DNA of 64,000 bases from Levilactobacillus mulengensis. GTDB lineage: Bacteria > Bacillota > Bacilli > Lactobacillales > Lactobacillaceae. Position 1 is the first letter of the stretch, and each line of letters opens with the position of its first letter. The translations under genes were made by a program, and so were the position numbers. Shown piece by piece: positions 33,939 through 42,685 of this stretch. The DNA is taken from contig NZ_RHNW01000004.1 in NCBI RefSeq assembly GCF_003946045.1, positions 124,001 through 188,000 on the forward strand, in the 5' to 3' direction. Under the pieces are notes generated by a model. It did no database searches. It saw only the letters and a program-made list of their open reading frames with translations, and had not been told where the DNA came from.

Positions 33939-34682
33939 TTAGAGAATCATGCGCAGACCCATGATGAGCAGGAGTACACCCATGAAGGGTTTGACGTAGT
34001 AGTTGAGTTTTTCTGGATTCACGTGCATCAGGAGGCGGGGTGCACAGATGGCGCCGAGCACCGCCCCAATCATCAGGCCGATGCCGACGTGCCAGTCGAT
34101 GTTGTTGGCTGACAAATGGAAAAGCAGTCCGACTAGTGAAGTCCCGACTAACACATACGAGGAGGTGGCCGCGGCCGGTAACATGTCTAGGCCGAGGACC
34201 AGGAGCCCCGCGATAATGGGGCCACCGCCACTCAGTCCGGCAACACCAACCATGATGCCGCTTAGCATGCCATAAATGGCCGCCTGTAAACCTTGATGCC
34301 GTGCGGGTTTATTGGTGCGCGTTAGAAAGCGTTTGACCAGGACCTGCACACCTAAGCCAGTCAGGATAATGGCGACGATCCATGTGTAGACGTCGTTGGG
34401 GATGTAGGGAGCCAGCAGCGCGCCAATCACTGTTGCCGGGACGGCCGTCATCAGCATCTGGTTGCCGACCTTAAAGTGAATCTGGCCGGTGCGATAGTGA
34501 CCATAAGCGCCGACCACTAGGGATGGAAATGCCGTAAATAGGGAAGTCGATGCCGCCACAGCCGGGGCGAGACCGAAGACACTAGTCAGGAGCCCCAAGT
34601 AAATGGCCGCACCGCCACCCCCGGTGGAAATAACCAATAGGCCAACTAAGAACCCAATTATTAGAAAGACTAACCACATCAT
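33939..34682 (-). CDS. TauE/SafE-family (TSUP) anion exporter
   Basis: 247 residues, strongly hydrophobic with about eight membrane segments arranged as two similar halves. The N-terminal half has LVISTGGGGAAIYLGLL and the C-terminal half GVAGLSGGGPIIAGLLVLGL, the paired Gly-rich motifs of TSUP transporters. Family members export sulfite, sulfoacetate or related organosulfur anions; the substrate here is unknown. AAGGAG lies upstream of ATGATG. The gene is alone on its strand and ends at a shared terminator. Confidence 0.88.
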   Translation of the reverse strand: MMWLVFLIIGFLVGLLVISTGGGGAAIYLGLLTSVFGLAPAVAASTSLFTAFPSLVVGAYGHYRTGQIHFKVGNQMLMTAVPATVIGALLAPYIPNDVYTWIVAIILTGLGVQVLVKRFLTRTNKPARHQGLQAAIYGMLSGIMVGVAGLSGGGPIIAGLLVLGLDMLPAAATSSYVLVGTSLVGLLFHLSANNIDWHVGIGLMIGAVLGAICAPRLLMHVNPEKLNYYVKPFMGVLLLIMGLRMIL

Positions 34683-34860
34683 TTACCCAATCGTCTCCTT
34701 ACCGACTAATCATGTTGATTAGTTTACCGGTTGTGGTTTGATACGTCAATTTGGTAAGGAGTTGTGAGTGAGGGACTTTTTCTTGGATGTGCGGTTGTTG
34801 GTAATATTGGCTTAGGGCGCTAGATTTTCTCTCGCCAATATATCCGGGAACGTGCAGCCT

Positions 34861-34983
34861 CTGAAACGTGCTACACGAGCCAGACTCCTGCGCTTAGCAA
34901 AAGAAAGGACTCCCGGTCGACGTTGTCGACCAGAAGCCCTTTCTTCGCTAATGCTCAGAGTCTAAGCGGCTCGTTCCGCACTC
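34861..34983 (-). repeat. R3 structured repeat, copy R3-1 (directly after the SDR stop codon)
   Basis: Read on the minus strand it begins AGTGCGGAAC immediately after the SDR TAG stop and ends GTGTAGCACGTTTC. Outer stem GAGCC plus AGACTC pairs with GAGTCT plus GGCTC; constant GAGCATTA and CTAAGCGCAGG segments flank an inner stem AGAAAGG/CCTTTCT topped by GGTCGAC/GTCGACC. The inner stem is followed by a T-rich stretch and may terminate transcription. Confidence 0.75.
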
Positions 34984-35747
34984 TAATAACTAGTCCACCC
35001 ACCGTCAACCGGTACGACCGTCCCGTTGACATAACTTGCGGCGTCTGAACATAAGAACAGCGCCGTTTGGGCGATTTCGTCGCCAGTTCCTGGTTCTGGT
35101 GAGAGTGGCATGCCGACACTTTGCCGTTGCATGCCTTCTTTGTCAATGCCCTTCATGGATTCGGCGATGTTGGTCTTGATACCACCTGGGGCGATGGCGT
35201 TGGTTCTGATCCCAACGTTTTCGTACATGTAGGCGGTGTTCTTGGTCAAGCCGACCACAGCGTGTTTCGAAGCCGTGTAAGCCGCACCGGCCCGGCCGCC
35301 ACCGATGCCACCGACGGAAGCGATGTTTAAAATGACTCCGGATTTTTGCTTCGTAAATAGCTTCAGCGCTTCCCGGGTTGCCAACATAACGCTGGTGGTG
35401 TTGACCGTCATAACGCGGTCCCACAACTCGTTGGTCAACGTGCCGACAGGGGCCATGTTGTCCATGATCCCGGCGTTGTTGACCAGAATGTCCAAATGCC
35501 CATAGTTATCGACGGCCGTCTTGACCATGGCAACGACATCGGCTTCCTTCGTCACGTTGGTGACAGCGGCGACGGCGTCATTACCCGCATCGGTGATGGC
35601 CTTAACGACCTCGTTTAACCGGTCCTCATTGATGTCAGCGGCGACAATTTTCGCGCCTTCTTTGGCAAACAATTCGGCCATGGACTTACCCATGCCGGAC
35701 CCGGCACCCGTGATGATTGCAACTTTACCTGCTAATTGTTGAACCAC
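34983..35747 (-). CDS. Short-chain dehydrogenase/reductase (classical SDR)
   Basis: 254 residues from the GTG at 35747, eight bases after GGAG; another GTG at 35756 overlaps that site. Cofactor motif TGAGSGMG in the first strand-helix, NNAG near residue 88, catalytic Ser in NIASVGG and catalytic YTASK near residue 152. The C-terminal DAASYVNGTVVPVDGGWTSY matches the substrate-loop end typical of bacterial classical SDRs. The substrate (an alcohol or ketone) is unknown. Divergent from an NmrA-like oxidoreductase gene. An R3 element starts directly at the stop codon. Confidence 0.92.
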   Translation of the reverse strand: MVQQLAGKVAIITGAGSGMGKSMAELFAKEGAKIVAADINEDRLNEVVKAITDAGNDAVAAVTNVTKEADVVAMVKTAVDNYGHLDILVNNAGIMDNMAPVGTLTNELWDRVMTVNTTSVMLATREALKLFTKQKSGVILNIASVGGIGGGRAGAAYTASKHAVVGLTKNTAYMYENVGIRTNAIAPGGIKTNIAESMKGIDKEGMQRQSVGMPLSPEPGTGDEIAQTALFLCSDAASYVNGTVVPVDGGWTSY

Positions 35748-35777
35748 GTTACTCACTCCTTGTTTATATTGATTTTA

Positions 35778-35802
35778 GGGTTAATACCTAACCCTTATTA
35801 TA
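35778..35802 (-). promoter_or_regulatory. SDR gene -10 and operator-like inverted repeat
   Basis: On the minus strand TATAAT (35802-35797) is followed at once by GGGTTA-N5-TAACCC (35794-35778), placing a repressor-type site between the -10 and the ribosome binding site. Confidence 0.55.
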
Positions 35803-35853
35803 GTCTCTTTTGTGTTGGAAAGCGCTTAATATGCTGAGTGCTGAGACTAAATG

Positions 35854-35895
35854 TTTGACGTCAAAATGAAATGATGTAACAATTAAAGTAACATC
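35854..35895 (+). promoter_or_regulatory. NmrA-like gene promoter with palindromes
   Basis: TTGACG (35855-35860), 17 bp, AACAAT. The -35 lies inside the 12-bp palindrome TTTGACGTCAAA, and GATGTAAC/GTAACATC (35873-35895) spans the -10. Both look like operator sites. Confidence 0.5.
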
Positions 35896-35917
35896 AAAAG
35901 GAAATGAGGAATGAACC

Positions 35918-36784
35918 ATGACAAAGTATGTGATTACCGGAGCCACCGGGCATTTAGGCAGCCAAATCGTGAACGAAGTCGCCAAGCGAGTTGCCGCCGA
36001 TACAATCACCTTGGGCGTCCACACGCCAGCAAAGGCCGCTGCGTTTGCGCAACAGGGGATGACGGTTTTACCGCTGGATTATCGTGACCAAGCTAGCATC
36101 GCCGCCAGTCTTCAGGACGCCGACGTTGCCATTTACGTGCCCAGCAAGACCCACACGAGTTTTAGCCGGGTCACCGAATTTGAAAATGTGATTGCTGCAG
36201 CCGAAACGGCCCAGGTCAAACACTTATTGGTCATGGGCTTCATTGCGGACCAAGCGGACAATCCGTTTGACCTGTCCGCGTTCTATGGGTATGTGCCGCG
36301 GCGGTTAGCCTCATCCAGCCTGTCCTACACCATTTTGCGGAATGCGCTGTACGCCGATCCGCTGGTGCCTTATTTACCAGAGCTAATTGAACGCCACAAC
36401 GTCATCTATCCCATGGGCGATGCATCGCTGAGCTTCATCAGTTTAGCGGACAGCGCCGCAGCTTTCGCAGAGGTCGCCGTCACACCAAGTCTGTGGACGC
36501 AACCCATGTACACGTTGACGCAGGAACGGTCCTACACCATGCCGGCCTTGGCCCAAGTCTTAAGCCAAGTGTCAAATGAAACCATCGGCTATGCACCAGT
36601 AACGCTCAAACAATTTGAAGAGATGTACAATGAGGGCAATGAAGGGCACATGCTAGCCTCCATGTACGCCGGTGGGGCCAAGGGGTTACTCGCTACGGTT
36701 ACGGACGATTACCGTAAAATCATGGGTCGTCCAGCCCAAAGCCTGCCAGATTTCTTAACGGCTAGCCTTGCGAACGAAAACTAA
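35918..36784 (+). CDS. NmrA/QorB-like NAD(P)-binding oxidoreductase
   Basis: 288 residues. Rossmann motif VITGATGHLGSQIV at the N-terminus (GxTGxxG, typical of atypical SDRs), then VHTPAKAAAFAQQGM where NADPH-selective members recognise the phosphate, and LVMGFIADQ near strand 5. There is no YxxxK dyad, as in NmrA-like proteins such as the quinone reductase QorB/YtfG. The likely role is reduction of quinones or electrophiles, or NADPH sensing. It is transcribed away from the SDR gene; an Rrf2 regulator gene follows 170 bp downstream and could control it. Confidence 0.85.
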   Translation: MTKYVITGATGHLGSQIVNEVAKRVAADTITLGVHTPAKAAAFAQQGMTVLPLDYRDQASIAASLQDADVAIYVPSKTHTSFSRVTEFENVIAAAETAQVKHLLVMGFIADQADNPFDLSAFYGYVPRRLASSSLSYTILRNALYADPLVPYLPELIERHNVIYPMGDASLSFISLADSAAAFAEVAVTPSLWTQPMYTLTQERSYTMPALAQVLSQVSNETIGYAPVTLKQFEEMYNEGNEGHMLASMYAGGAKGLLATVTDDYRKIMGRPAQSLPDFLTASLANEN

Positions 36785-36956
36785 ATTGGTATAATTATCG
36801 TTATAATGAAGCTAGTAAATGGTAAGTGTTTTTTGTTCCAAGAATGACTAAGTTGAAAAAGTTGTGAAATGGAATTGTCAATTCGGGTTAAACCAATGTG
36901 AGCCGTGAGGGCGGTAAGGCGCTGCTAAGGTTTAAACCCAGAAGGAGGGCTTGTTC

Positions 36957-37391
36957 GTGCGTTATTCGCATAAATTGAGTGATGCTGTTCATATTTTGGC
37001 ATACATTGATATTTGTCATGATGGCGATTTATCCAGTGCGGCTATCGCGGCTAGCGTAGAGTCCAATCCCGCTCTGGTACGGAGGCTGATGGGGGCACTA
37101 CGGCGAGGCGGTCTTTTAGCCACGCAACAGGGCTCCGCGACGCCCAAGCTGGCCCAGGACCCGGCTGAAATCAATTTGCTAGACGTCTATCGCGCCGTGG
37201 AAGACGATGGCAATCTGTTACACATAGATGATAAGACCAATCCGCACTGCATCGTGGGTGGCAACATTCAGGATACGTTGCGGGTGGCTTACGCAGAGGT
37301 CCAAGCGGCCGCGGAAGCGCAGATGAAAGAAGTCACGCTAGCCCGCCTGATTGGTGACATCCTGACACGGGAACGACAAAAAAATCAATAA
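36957..37391 (+). CDS. Rrf2-family transcriptional regulator
   Basis: 144 residues from the GTG at 36957, seven bases after GGAGGG; a TTG at 36951 is too close to that site. The N-terminal winged helix is MRYSHKLSDAVHILAYI with LSSAAIAASVESNPALVRRL as recognition part, and GGLLATQQGSATPKLA forms the wing. A single Cys occurs in NPHCIVGGNI, not the three Cys of Fe-S-binding IscR/NsrR, so it belongs to the YwnA/YwgB-type group. Probable target: the upstream NmrA-like oxidoreductase. Confidence 0.88.
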   Translation: MRYSHKLSDAVHILAYIDICHDGDLSSAAIAASVESNPALVRRLMGALRRGGLLATQQGSATPKLAQDPAEINLLDVYRAVEDDGNLLHIDDKTNPHCIVGGNIQDTLRVAYAEVQAAAEAQMKEVTLARLIGDILTRERQKNQ

Positions 37392-37397
37392 ACACAA

Positions 37398-37436
37398 ACA
37401 AACCCGATTGGCGCAATCTACCAGTCGGGTTTGTTG
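37398..37436 (+). terminator. Intrinsic terminator of the Rrf2 gene
   Basis: ACAAACCCGATTGG pairs with CCAGTCGGGTTTGT with one mismatch. Confidence 0.85.
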
Positions 37437-37635
37437 TCTATTCTGTTGGGAGCTGAACCACGGTTAAGGGCGCGGTTCGATTGGGGGAAACTCACCTGAG
37501 GGGGGTGAGTTGTTTTTGAGGGGCCGGTTAGTGTTTGGGGGAGGCTAGCCGGTTAAGAGGTAAGAGGGGGAAATGAGGTAGTCGTGCGCGTCAGTGTTTG
37601 GGGGAAGCTGGCCGTAGCGGACTAATCAGGCAAAA

Positions 37636-37932
37636 TTATTTGAGTTGGCTGTCATGGTGTTGTTGATCCAGATTCAACGCACTGGCATCAACGGCCGTTT
37701 GGACTTGGCTAGAAATTTGGCTGGACGTGACGTGTTTGTGGAGCTTGATGGTCGTTGGCTGAATCTCGGGTTGGGCCTGTCGTTTCAAACTGATAGAGGT
37801 TTCTGCGACGGCCGGCGCGGGGGTCGACACCTGGGTGGTTGCCGCGGAAGCGCCGGCAGACGTTGCCAACAGGGTCGTCACGGTCATGGCACCTAACATT
37901 ACTTTCGTCATCATTGCTTTAATTTTACGCAT
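37636..37932 (-). CDS. Small secreted protein of unknown function
   Basis: 98 residues; the ATG at 37932 follows GAGGAG by eight bases, so the GTG at 37941 within that site is rejected. The N-terminus RKIKAMMTKVMLGAMTVTTL leads to a signal-peptide cleavage near ASA-A. The mature part is short, Gln/Thr/Val-rich and ends with HHDSQLK; no domain was recognised. A G-rich stretch follows the gene (on the plus strand at 37500-37620) with two near-copies of GTGTTTGGGGGARGCTRGCC. Confidence 0.65.
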   Translation of the reverse strand: MRKIKAMMTKVMLGAMTVTTLLATSAGASAATTQVSTPAPAVAETSISLKRQAQPEIQPTTIKLHKHVTSSQISSQVQTAVDASALNLDQQHHDSQLK

Positions 37933-38113
37933 ATTACTCACTCCTCAAGTTTGTTGGTTTGGCGTATCGCTTTCGATGTATTAGTTATACCATCCGGGAC
38001 GCCGAATCATCTTGAGGGCGGGATAAGCTTAACCTGTGAATTTCTTAGAATCGGTTTAGAAAGTGTTGAGAAATGGGTGTAAATGCTGGTGTATCAAGGT
38101 TTTACTGATTTAA

Positions 38114-38160
38114 AAAGCACACAAAATTCGTCTGAAATTGGCCGAATTTTGTGTGCTTTA
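38114..38160 (-). terminator. Strong intrinsic terminator downstream of R1-3 / HxlR
   Basis: AAAGCACACAAAATTCG (38114-38130) pairs perfectly over 17 bp with 38143-38159; on the minus strand it is followed by TTTTTAAA. The HxlR transcript would run through R1-3 before ending here. Confidence 0.85.
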
Positions 38161-38273
38161 ATTTTCTGTTCCGATTGATTTGAACTCTATGAGGCGAATA
38201 TTGAAACGGTTATATTGATGAGAATGTATTTAATATTTGAGTCAGGGCCACGTTTAGGGTTAAGCGGATGTAA

Positions 38274-38447
38274 GCCGAGAGGGCAGAGAAAATGGATTCA
38301 GCCGTGGGAATTCTCTTAGCGGTTCACCGCTTAGAGAATTGGTATCTTTGAGACATGGTCCACGGCTCAAAGTAAGCCAGAAGACCGCTCTACGGCTTCG
38401 GGCGTCCGCCCACAGCGTCCCGGTCCATTTTCTCTGCCCGGTAAGGC
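38274..38447 (-). repeat. R1 cloverleaf-like intergenic repeat, copy R1-3 (reverse)
   Basis: Outer arms GGGCAGAGAAAATGGA (38281-38296) and its perfect complement at 38424-38439. Hairpins in reverse order: AATTCTCTTAGCGG/CCGCTTAGAGAATT (one mismatch), CTTTGAG/CTCAAAG, GAAG/CTTC. It ends 18 bases from the HxlR stop codon. Confidence 0.85.
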
Positions 38448-38464
38448 GCCAACAAAGCGCAACC

Positions 38465-38827
38465 CTAAACGTCGTCGCGGCTGAGAAGGGTGATCTCTTC
38501 GCCCGCAGCCTCGCGCCGGTCGATATTGTCCTCGCCCCAAACGCACAGCTCGTGCAGAATTCCCGACAGCGATTCGCCGTAGTCGGTCAATGAGTACTCA
38601 ACTTTGGGCGGTACCTGTTTGTAAACGTGGCGGGCAACGATGTCCGCGTTTTCCAGCTCTCGAAGTTGTTGCGTCAGCATCTTTTGCGAAATCTGGGGAA
38701 TGGCGCGAGCAAGTTCGCTAGTCCGCATGGTTTGATGGCGGAGGTGGCACAGAATAATGGATTTCCATTTACCACCGATGATCTCCATCGTGGCTTCGAC
38801 GCCAATATGATAAGTTTTTGTGGGCAT
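38465..38827 (-). CDS. HxlR-family transcriptional regulator
   Basis: 120 residues with GGAGG nine bases before ATG. The family core VEATMEIIGGKWKSIILCHL is followed by the recognition helix region ISQKMLTQQLRELENADIV and wing VPPKVEYSLTDYGESL. Many HxlR proteins (YodB, CatR, HypR types) have a reactive Cys just before the conserved VEATLE segment; here that position is occupied by HIG and the only nearby Cys is in LCHL, so sensing by the usual thiol is unlikely. It is divergent from an MFS efflux gene, with an inverted repeat around that gene's -10. Confidence 0.9.
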   Translation of the reverse strand: MPTKTYHIGVEATMEIIGGKWKSIILCHLRHQTMRTSELARAIPQISQKMLTQQLRELENADIVARHVYKQVPPKVEYSLTDYGESLSGILHELCVWGEDNIDRREAAGEEITLLSRDDV

Positions 38828-38899
38828 GTTAAACGGCCTCCTGTCTAATAGTTACCTTTTGGTGGGTAGGGCACTTTAAAGTCGGTTCTTGTTCTCCGG

Positions 38900-38937
38900 T
38901 TGCTAACCAGTATAATCATTATTTATTACGTTAGCAA
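38900..38937 (+). promoter_or_regulatory. MFS promoter with operator-like inverted repeat
   Basis: TTGCTAAC (38900-38907) and GTTAGCAA (38930-38937) are perfect inverted repeats flanking TATAAT (38911-38916). The 30-bp centre-to-centre spacing fits a dimer or dimer pair of the adjacent HxlR regulator. Confidence 0.6.
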
Positions 38938-38958
38938 ACGAAAAACGAGGAGGTCATT

Positions 38959-40164
38959 ATGACTAAGAAAATTTCACCAGCCATGACGTTATTGGCACTG
39001 GCTATCAGCGCATTCGCCATTGGCTCAACCGAATTTATCAGCGTGGGGTTGATGCCCCTGCTGATTCAAAGTTTCCACATTAGCATCGCTCAAGCCGGGT
39101 TAACGGTGTCCGTTTACGCGTTGGGCATCATGATTGGGGCGCCATTGATGACGCTCCTGACCGGCCAAATCAACCGGCACACGTTGATGATCATTATTAT
39201 GTTGTTATTTATCTTAGGTAATTTAGTCGCTGCCTTTGCACCGGCCTTCATCGTGCTCCTGGCAGGGCGGGTGATTGCGGCCTTGGCACACGGAATCTTC
39301 ATGACCGTCGCTTCCGTGATTGCGGCGGACGTGGTGGCGCCTTCTAAACGGGCGTCGGCAATCGCCGTGATGTTTACCGGTTTGACGGTGGCCACGGTGA
39401 CCGGTGTGCCGCTGGGAACCATGATTGGCCAACTGGGCGGCTGGCGCTGGTCCTTCATCTTCATCAGTGTCATTGGGCTGATTGGCTTGGTGGCCGACTA
39501 CGTGTTGGTGCCGCGCAACCTGCCATTGCCAAGTAAGGCAACGGCCCGGGGAATTCTCCGCGTGCTGGGCAACCCCCAAATTTTAGTAGCCCTGTTAGTG
39601 ACGGCCTTAGGTTATGGCGGCACGTTCGTCGCTTATACCTACCTGTCCCCACTTTTGGAACAAAAGATGGGGTGGTCGGCTGGTGCCGTCGTCATCATTC
39701 TGGTCGTTTACGGCTTGATGGTAGCCATCGGCAATACCCTAGGTGGTCGTTGGGCCAACGCGAAACCATTGGCAGCGCTGCTGAAGATGTTCACGGGGCT
39801 GTTCGTGACATTATTAGTCTTGACGTTTACCGCAAATAACCAATGGTTGGGCTTACTGACCGTGTTAGTGATGGGCTTCTTTGCCTTCATGAACGTGCCC
39901 GGCCTGCAGCTGTACATTGTTCAGCTAGCAGAAAAGCAAACGCCGAACGACATTACCATGGCCTCGGCCCTCAACATTTCTGCGTTCAACGTGGGGATTG
40001 CGTTGGGCTCCGGTATCGGTGGTCAGGTCACGAGCCAATTTGGGTTGGGCTGGACGCCATTGTTTGGTGCCGGCATGGTGGCCTTGAGTATCGGTTTAAC
40101 GCTGTTACTGATCCGGTTAGCCCGACCAGTGAAGCGGCTGATTCACAAGTTTAACGAATACTAA
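38959..40164 (+). CDS. MFS transporter, DHA1 family (AraJ/PbuE-like efflux)
   Basis: 401 residues, about 12 membrane segments, GAGGAGG upstream. The start LLALAISAFAIGSTEFISVG matches the AraJ/YdhP/PbuE group of drug:H+ antiporters, where the FxxGxxEF segment in helix 1 is conserved. Motif A is weak (LTGQINRHTL), and motif C-like Gly/Pro residues occur in VTGVPLGTMIGQLGGWRW. Substrates in this group range from arabinose and purines to antibiotics, so the cargo is unknown. Divergent HxlR gene and operator indicate inducible efflux. Confidence 0.88.
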   Translation: MTKKISPAMTLLALAISAFAIGSTEFISVGLMPLLIQSFHISIAQAGLTVSVYALGIMIGAPLMTLLTGQINRHTLMIIIMLLFILGNLVAAFAPAFIVLLAGRVIAALAHGIFMTVASVIAADVVAPSKRASAIAVMFTGLTVATVTGVPLGTMIGQLGGWRWSFIFISVIGLIGLVADYVLVPRNLPLPSKATARGILRVLGNPQILVALLVTALGYGGTFVAYTYLSPLLEQKMGWSAGAVVIILVVYGLMVAIGNTLGGRWANAKPLAALLKMFTGLFVTLLVLTFTANNQWLGLLTVLVMGFFAFMNVPGLQLYIVQLAEKQTPNDITMASALNISAFNVGIALGSGIGGQVTSQFGLGWTPLFGAGMVALSIGLTLLLIRLARPVKRLIHKFNEY

Positions 40165-40182
40165 ATAATAAGCAAAACAATT

Positions 40183-40228
40183 AAAGCCAACGCCAATCTT
40201 GTGGGATAAGATTGACGCTGGCTTTTTG
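40183..40228 (+). terminator. Intrinsic terminator of the MFS gene
   Basis: AAAGCCAaCGcCAATCTT pairs with AAGATTGaCGcTGGCTTT followed by TT. Confidence 0.88.
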
Positions 40229-40480
40229 CGCGTGTCACTGGCGCAATAGCCCGGAGAAAATTGGGGCCGTGATTAGCTGTGGCGTTAAAGGATTAAACCG
40301 CCAAATTTGTAATGGCAGTCGCGAAGAAACTGGCGTGAAACTGTTTTTATAAGTGACGTTATATTTAAATAATTATAAAAGTTAACATTGATTGTCATGA
40401 ACTATCTCATCCTGTATAATCCAAATTATGTTGGTTAATAGGCTTATATTTATTGGGAATCGGACTAGGGGGAGGATGAC
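40229..40480. other. Intergenic, leader of the lectin-WxL gene
   Basis: 250 bp, AT-rich in the last 130 bp. I see no repeat or clear -10/-35 pair beyond isolated TATAAT-like sequence (TATAAT near 40416). Confidence 0.4.
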
Positions 40481-42667
40481 ATGAAACGGTGGTTGATGGG
40501 GATAGTAGTGGGCCTAAGCCTACTATTGCCAATGATAAGTGGTCAGGCCAATGCGGACCTGGACCACGCGTTGGCAACGGCGCCACAGGGAGTGCCGTTG
40601 GATAATTTATTTTCGATGGCGGGGTCGGATAACTTTACTAAGCTGATTGATTCTCCCTTGGTGCCGTCTTCAGTTGCCCAGATTACGGTGGATAATCCAG
40701 ATAATAGGTTTGTCCAAGCTGGGGCTATCTGGTCTAAAACGGGGCTAGCCCGGATGAACAATCAATTTAATATGAATGCGGAAGAGCATATCGCGTTGTG
40801 GCTGTACTTTGGTAATAAAGGCCAGGAGGCTGGATCCGGCATGGCCTTTGTTTTGCAAAATTCGGACAGGAAGAGCCGGGCAGTTGCGGGAGCCAGTCAA
40901 TCTTTAGGCGTGTGGGGGAATAATCGGAACGGCCTCGGAGTTGGTTTAGTTGTCCAAACAGCTATTCAGAACAGTTGGGCATTGGAATTTGATAGCCATG
41001 TAAATAAGAATGATGCTGATAAAGATACCAGTAAGCCCACCAATAATCCCTCATTTTATGGAAAGAATGATGGATTTGATCTTGAAAAACCTGTCAATTC
41101 TGGGATGCACATTGCCAGTGGTTATCCGGGAGAGGCTGAAACCTATCATCAATTTGGAAGTGATAATCGCGCCTACTTCAGTATGAATCACAAACAACCC
41201 AAGATGGTGACGAATTTTGCGGACGGTCAGTGGCATCATTTGACCTTAGATTGGCAAGCGGATAAAAAGCAAATGACCTACCACTACAATGACCGTGATC
41301 CAGTGACCGGAATGGCACGGCGTGGGGTAGATGTCGTGCAGGATACAGTGGCTGTTGACCCTATTAAGTTAGGTGCGACGGCAGAAAATGGAAATGTTTA
41401 CTGGGGAATTACCGGGTCGACCAGTGGCTATAAGAGTGAAAATGCCCTGGCAATGGTTGACAGTTCCGACAGTTTAGGAAAAATCACCCCGCACGCCACA
41501 CTTTACAATTTGACGACTAAGCGACCGGTCCCGGCTGGTGGACGCGTAGCTGTGGGTGACCAGTTACGCTACCAGTATCAATTTGATTATGATGCCGCAA
41601 CCAGTAATCAGGATATTCAGTCGTTGACGATGAACCTGCCGTTACCGCAACCCCTGACCTGGACGGCTGGTGGGGTCAGTTATGATCGGGATGCCATTAG
41701 CGAACCATTTAGTCTGGCTGAATTGACGCAACCTGAAATTAAAAAAGCCTGGAAGGAAACCCTGGATAAAAGCCGCAACCGGGTGACCGTTTCAGCGACT
41801 GGAACAGTCCCGGCGGTAAGTCATGAAACGACTGTTCCAGCTGTGACGGCACGCTTTTACGGCCCTAATTACCAAACGCAGTTACCATTGCCCAGCTATC
41901 GGATTCAGCCAGGCGTGCAACTGAAGTTGGCTAATTTAGGCGATGTCACGCAACAGCTCGGCCATCACGAGGATGCGACGGTGCGGGTTCAGCTGACCAA
42001 CAACGGCGAGCCCTTTGCGGTGGATGAGCTGGCGGGGTATCGGTTGCGGGCCAAAATGAATGGCCAGACCATTTCCATGACTGATTTAGCCGATCAATTA
42101 GTCGCGGGACAACCAGTTGGCACGGCCCAGTTAACCGTGAAATCAGCGCTCCTCAAGCCGGGGGACAATCAGCTGACCTTGCAGGCAGAAGACAAGGCGG
42201 ATGCGCAGGTCCATTCCAATGAAATTCAGGTCAATTTGACGCGAGGGCCCGGAACATTAGGCTTTGCGGAGGTATCTCCCCAAGCGGACTTTGCGACCAC
42301 GACCTTGACTGGAACGGCGCAACATATTCAACGTAAGCCGGGCTGGCGGCTAACCGTGTTGGATGAGCGGGGACCGCAGCAGCGGTGGAAATTATTCGTG
42401 CAACAGCAGACGCCATTTCGGACTGCTTCCGGCCAACTATTAAGTGGCCACGTGATTTTTATGCGGGACCATGAGGAACAGCCGGTGGGTGATCAGAGCC
42501 AGGCGGCAGTGCTGGTTGCGGAAAAGACGACGGCGAGTGACTCGGAACAGACCAGCGTGAGTGGGAGCTGGCAGGCGGACCAGGGGCCGCATATGCTCGT
42601 GAATAGTGATACGCTGGCGGGTAAGTACCAGGGTGTTCTGGAATGGCGTCTCCAAGACGCACCTTAA
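40481..42667 (+). CDS. Secreted L-type lectin-like / WxL-domain surface protein
   Basis: 728 residues with GGGGGAGG upstream. Signal peptide cleaved near ANA-D (residue 25). Residues about 45-300 form a legume-lectin-like sandwich: IALWLYFGNKGQEAGSGMAF, NSWALEFDSH and DGQWHHLTLDW match its metal/carbohydrate-site strands. A middle set of beta domains follows. The C-terminal ~120 residues are a WxL domain: GWRLTVLDER then WKLFV for the first motif, and YQGVLEWRLQDAP at the extreme C-terminus for the second. WxL domains attach non-covalently to peptidoglycan. WxL proteins are usually encoded with DUF916 and small LPxTG partners; none are adjacent, so this is an orphan. R2 element downstream. 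Confidence 0.87.
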   Translation: MKRWLMGIVVGLSLLLPMISGQANADLDHALATAPQGVPLDNLFSMAGSDNFTKLIDSPLVPSSVAQITVDNPDNRFVQAGAIWSKTGLARMNNQFNMNAEEHIALWLYFGNKGQEAGSGMAFVLQNSDRKSRAVAGASQSLGVWGNNRNGLGVGLVVQTAIQNSWALEFDSHVNKNDADKDTSKPTNNPSFYGKNDGFDLEKPVNSGMHIASGYPGEAETYHQFGSDNRAYFSMNHKQPKMVTNFADGQWHHLTLDWQADKKQMTYHYNDRDPVTGMARRGVDVVQDTVAVDPIKLGATAENGNVYWGITGSTSGYKSENALAMVDSSDSLGKITPHATLYNLTTKRPVPAGGRVAVGDQLRYQYQFDYDAATSNQDIQSLTMNLPLPQPLTWTAGGVSYDRDAISEPFSLAELTQPEIKKAWKETLDKSRNRVTVSATGTVPAVSHETTVPAVTARFYGPNYQTQLPLPSYRIQPGVQLKLANLGDVTQQLGHHEDATVRVQLTNNGEPFAVDELAGYRLRAKMNGQTISMTDLADQLVAGQPVGTAQLTVKSALLKPGDNQLTLQAEDKADAQVHSNEIQVNLTRGPGTLGFAEVSPQADFATTTLTGTAQHIQRKPGWRLTVLDERGPQQRWKLFVQQQTPFRTASGQLLSGHVIFMRDHEEQPVGDQSQAAVLVAEKTTASDSEQTSVSGSWQADQGPHMLVNSDTLAGKYQGVLEWRLQDAP

Positions 42668-42685
42668 ATTTGTCAATTAGCGTTT

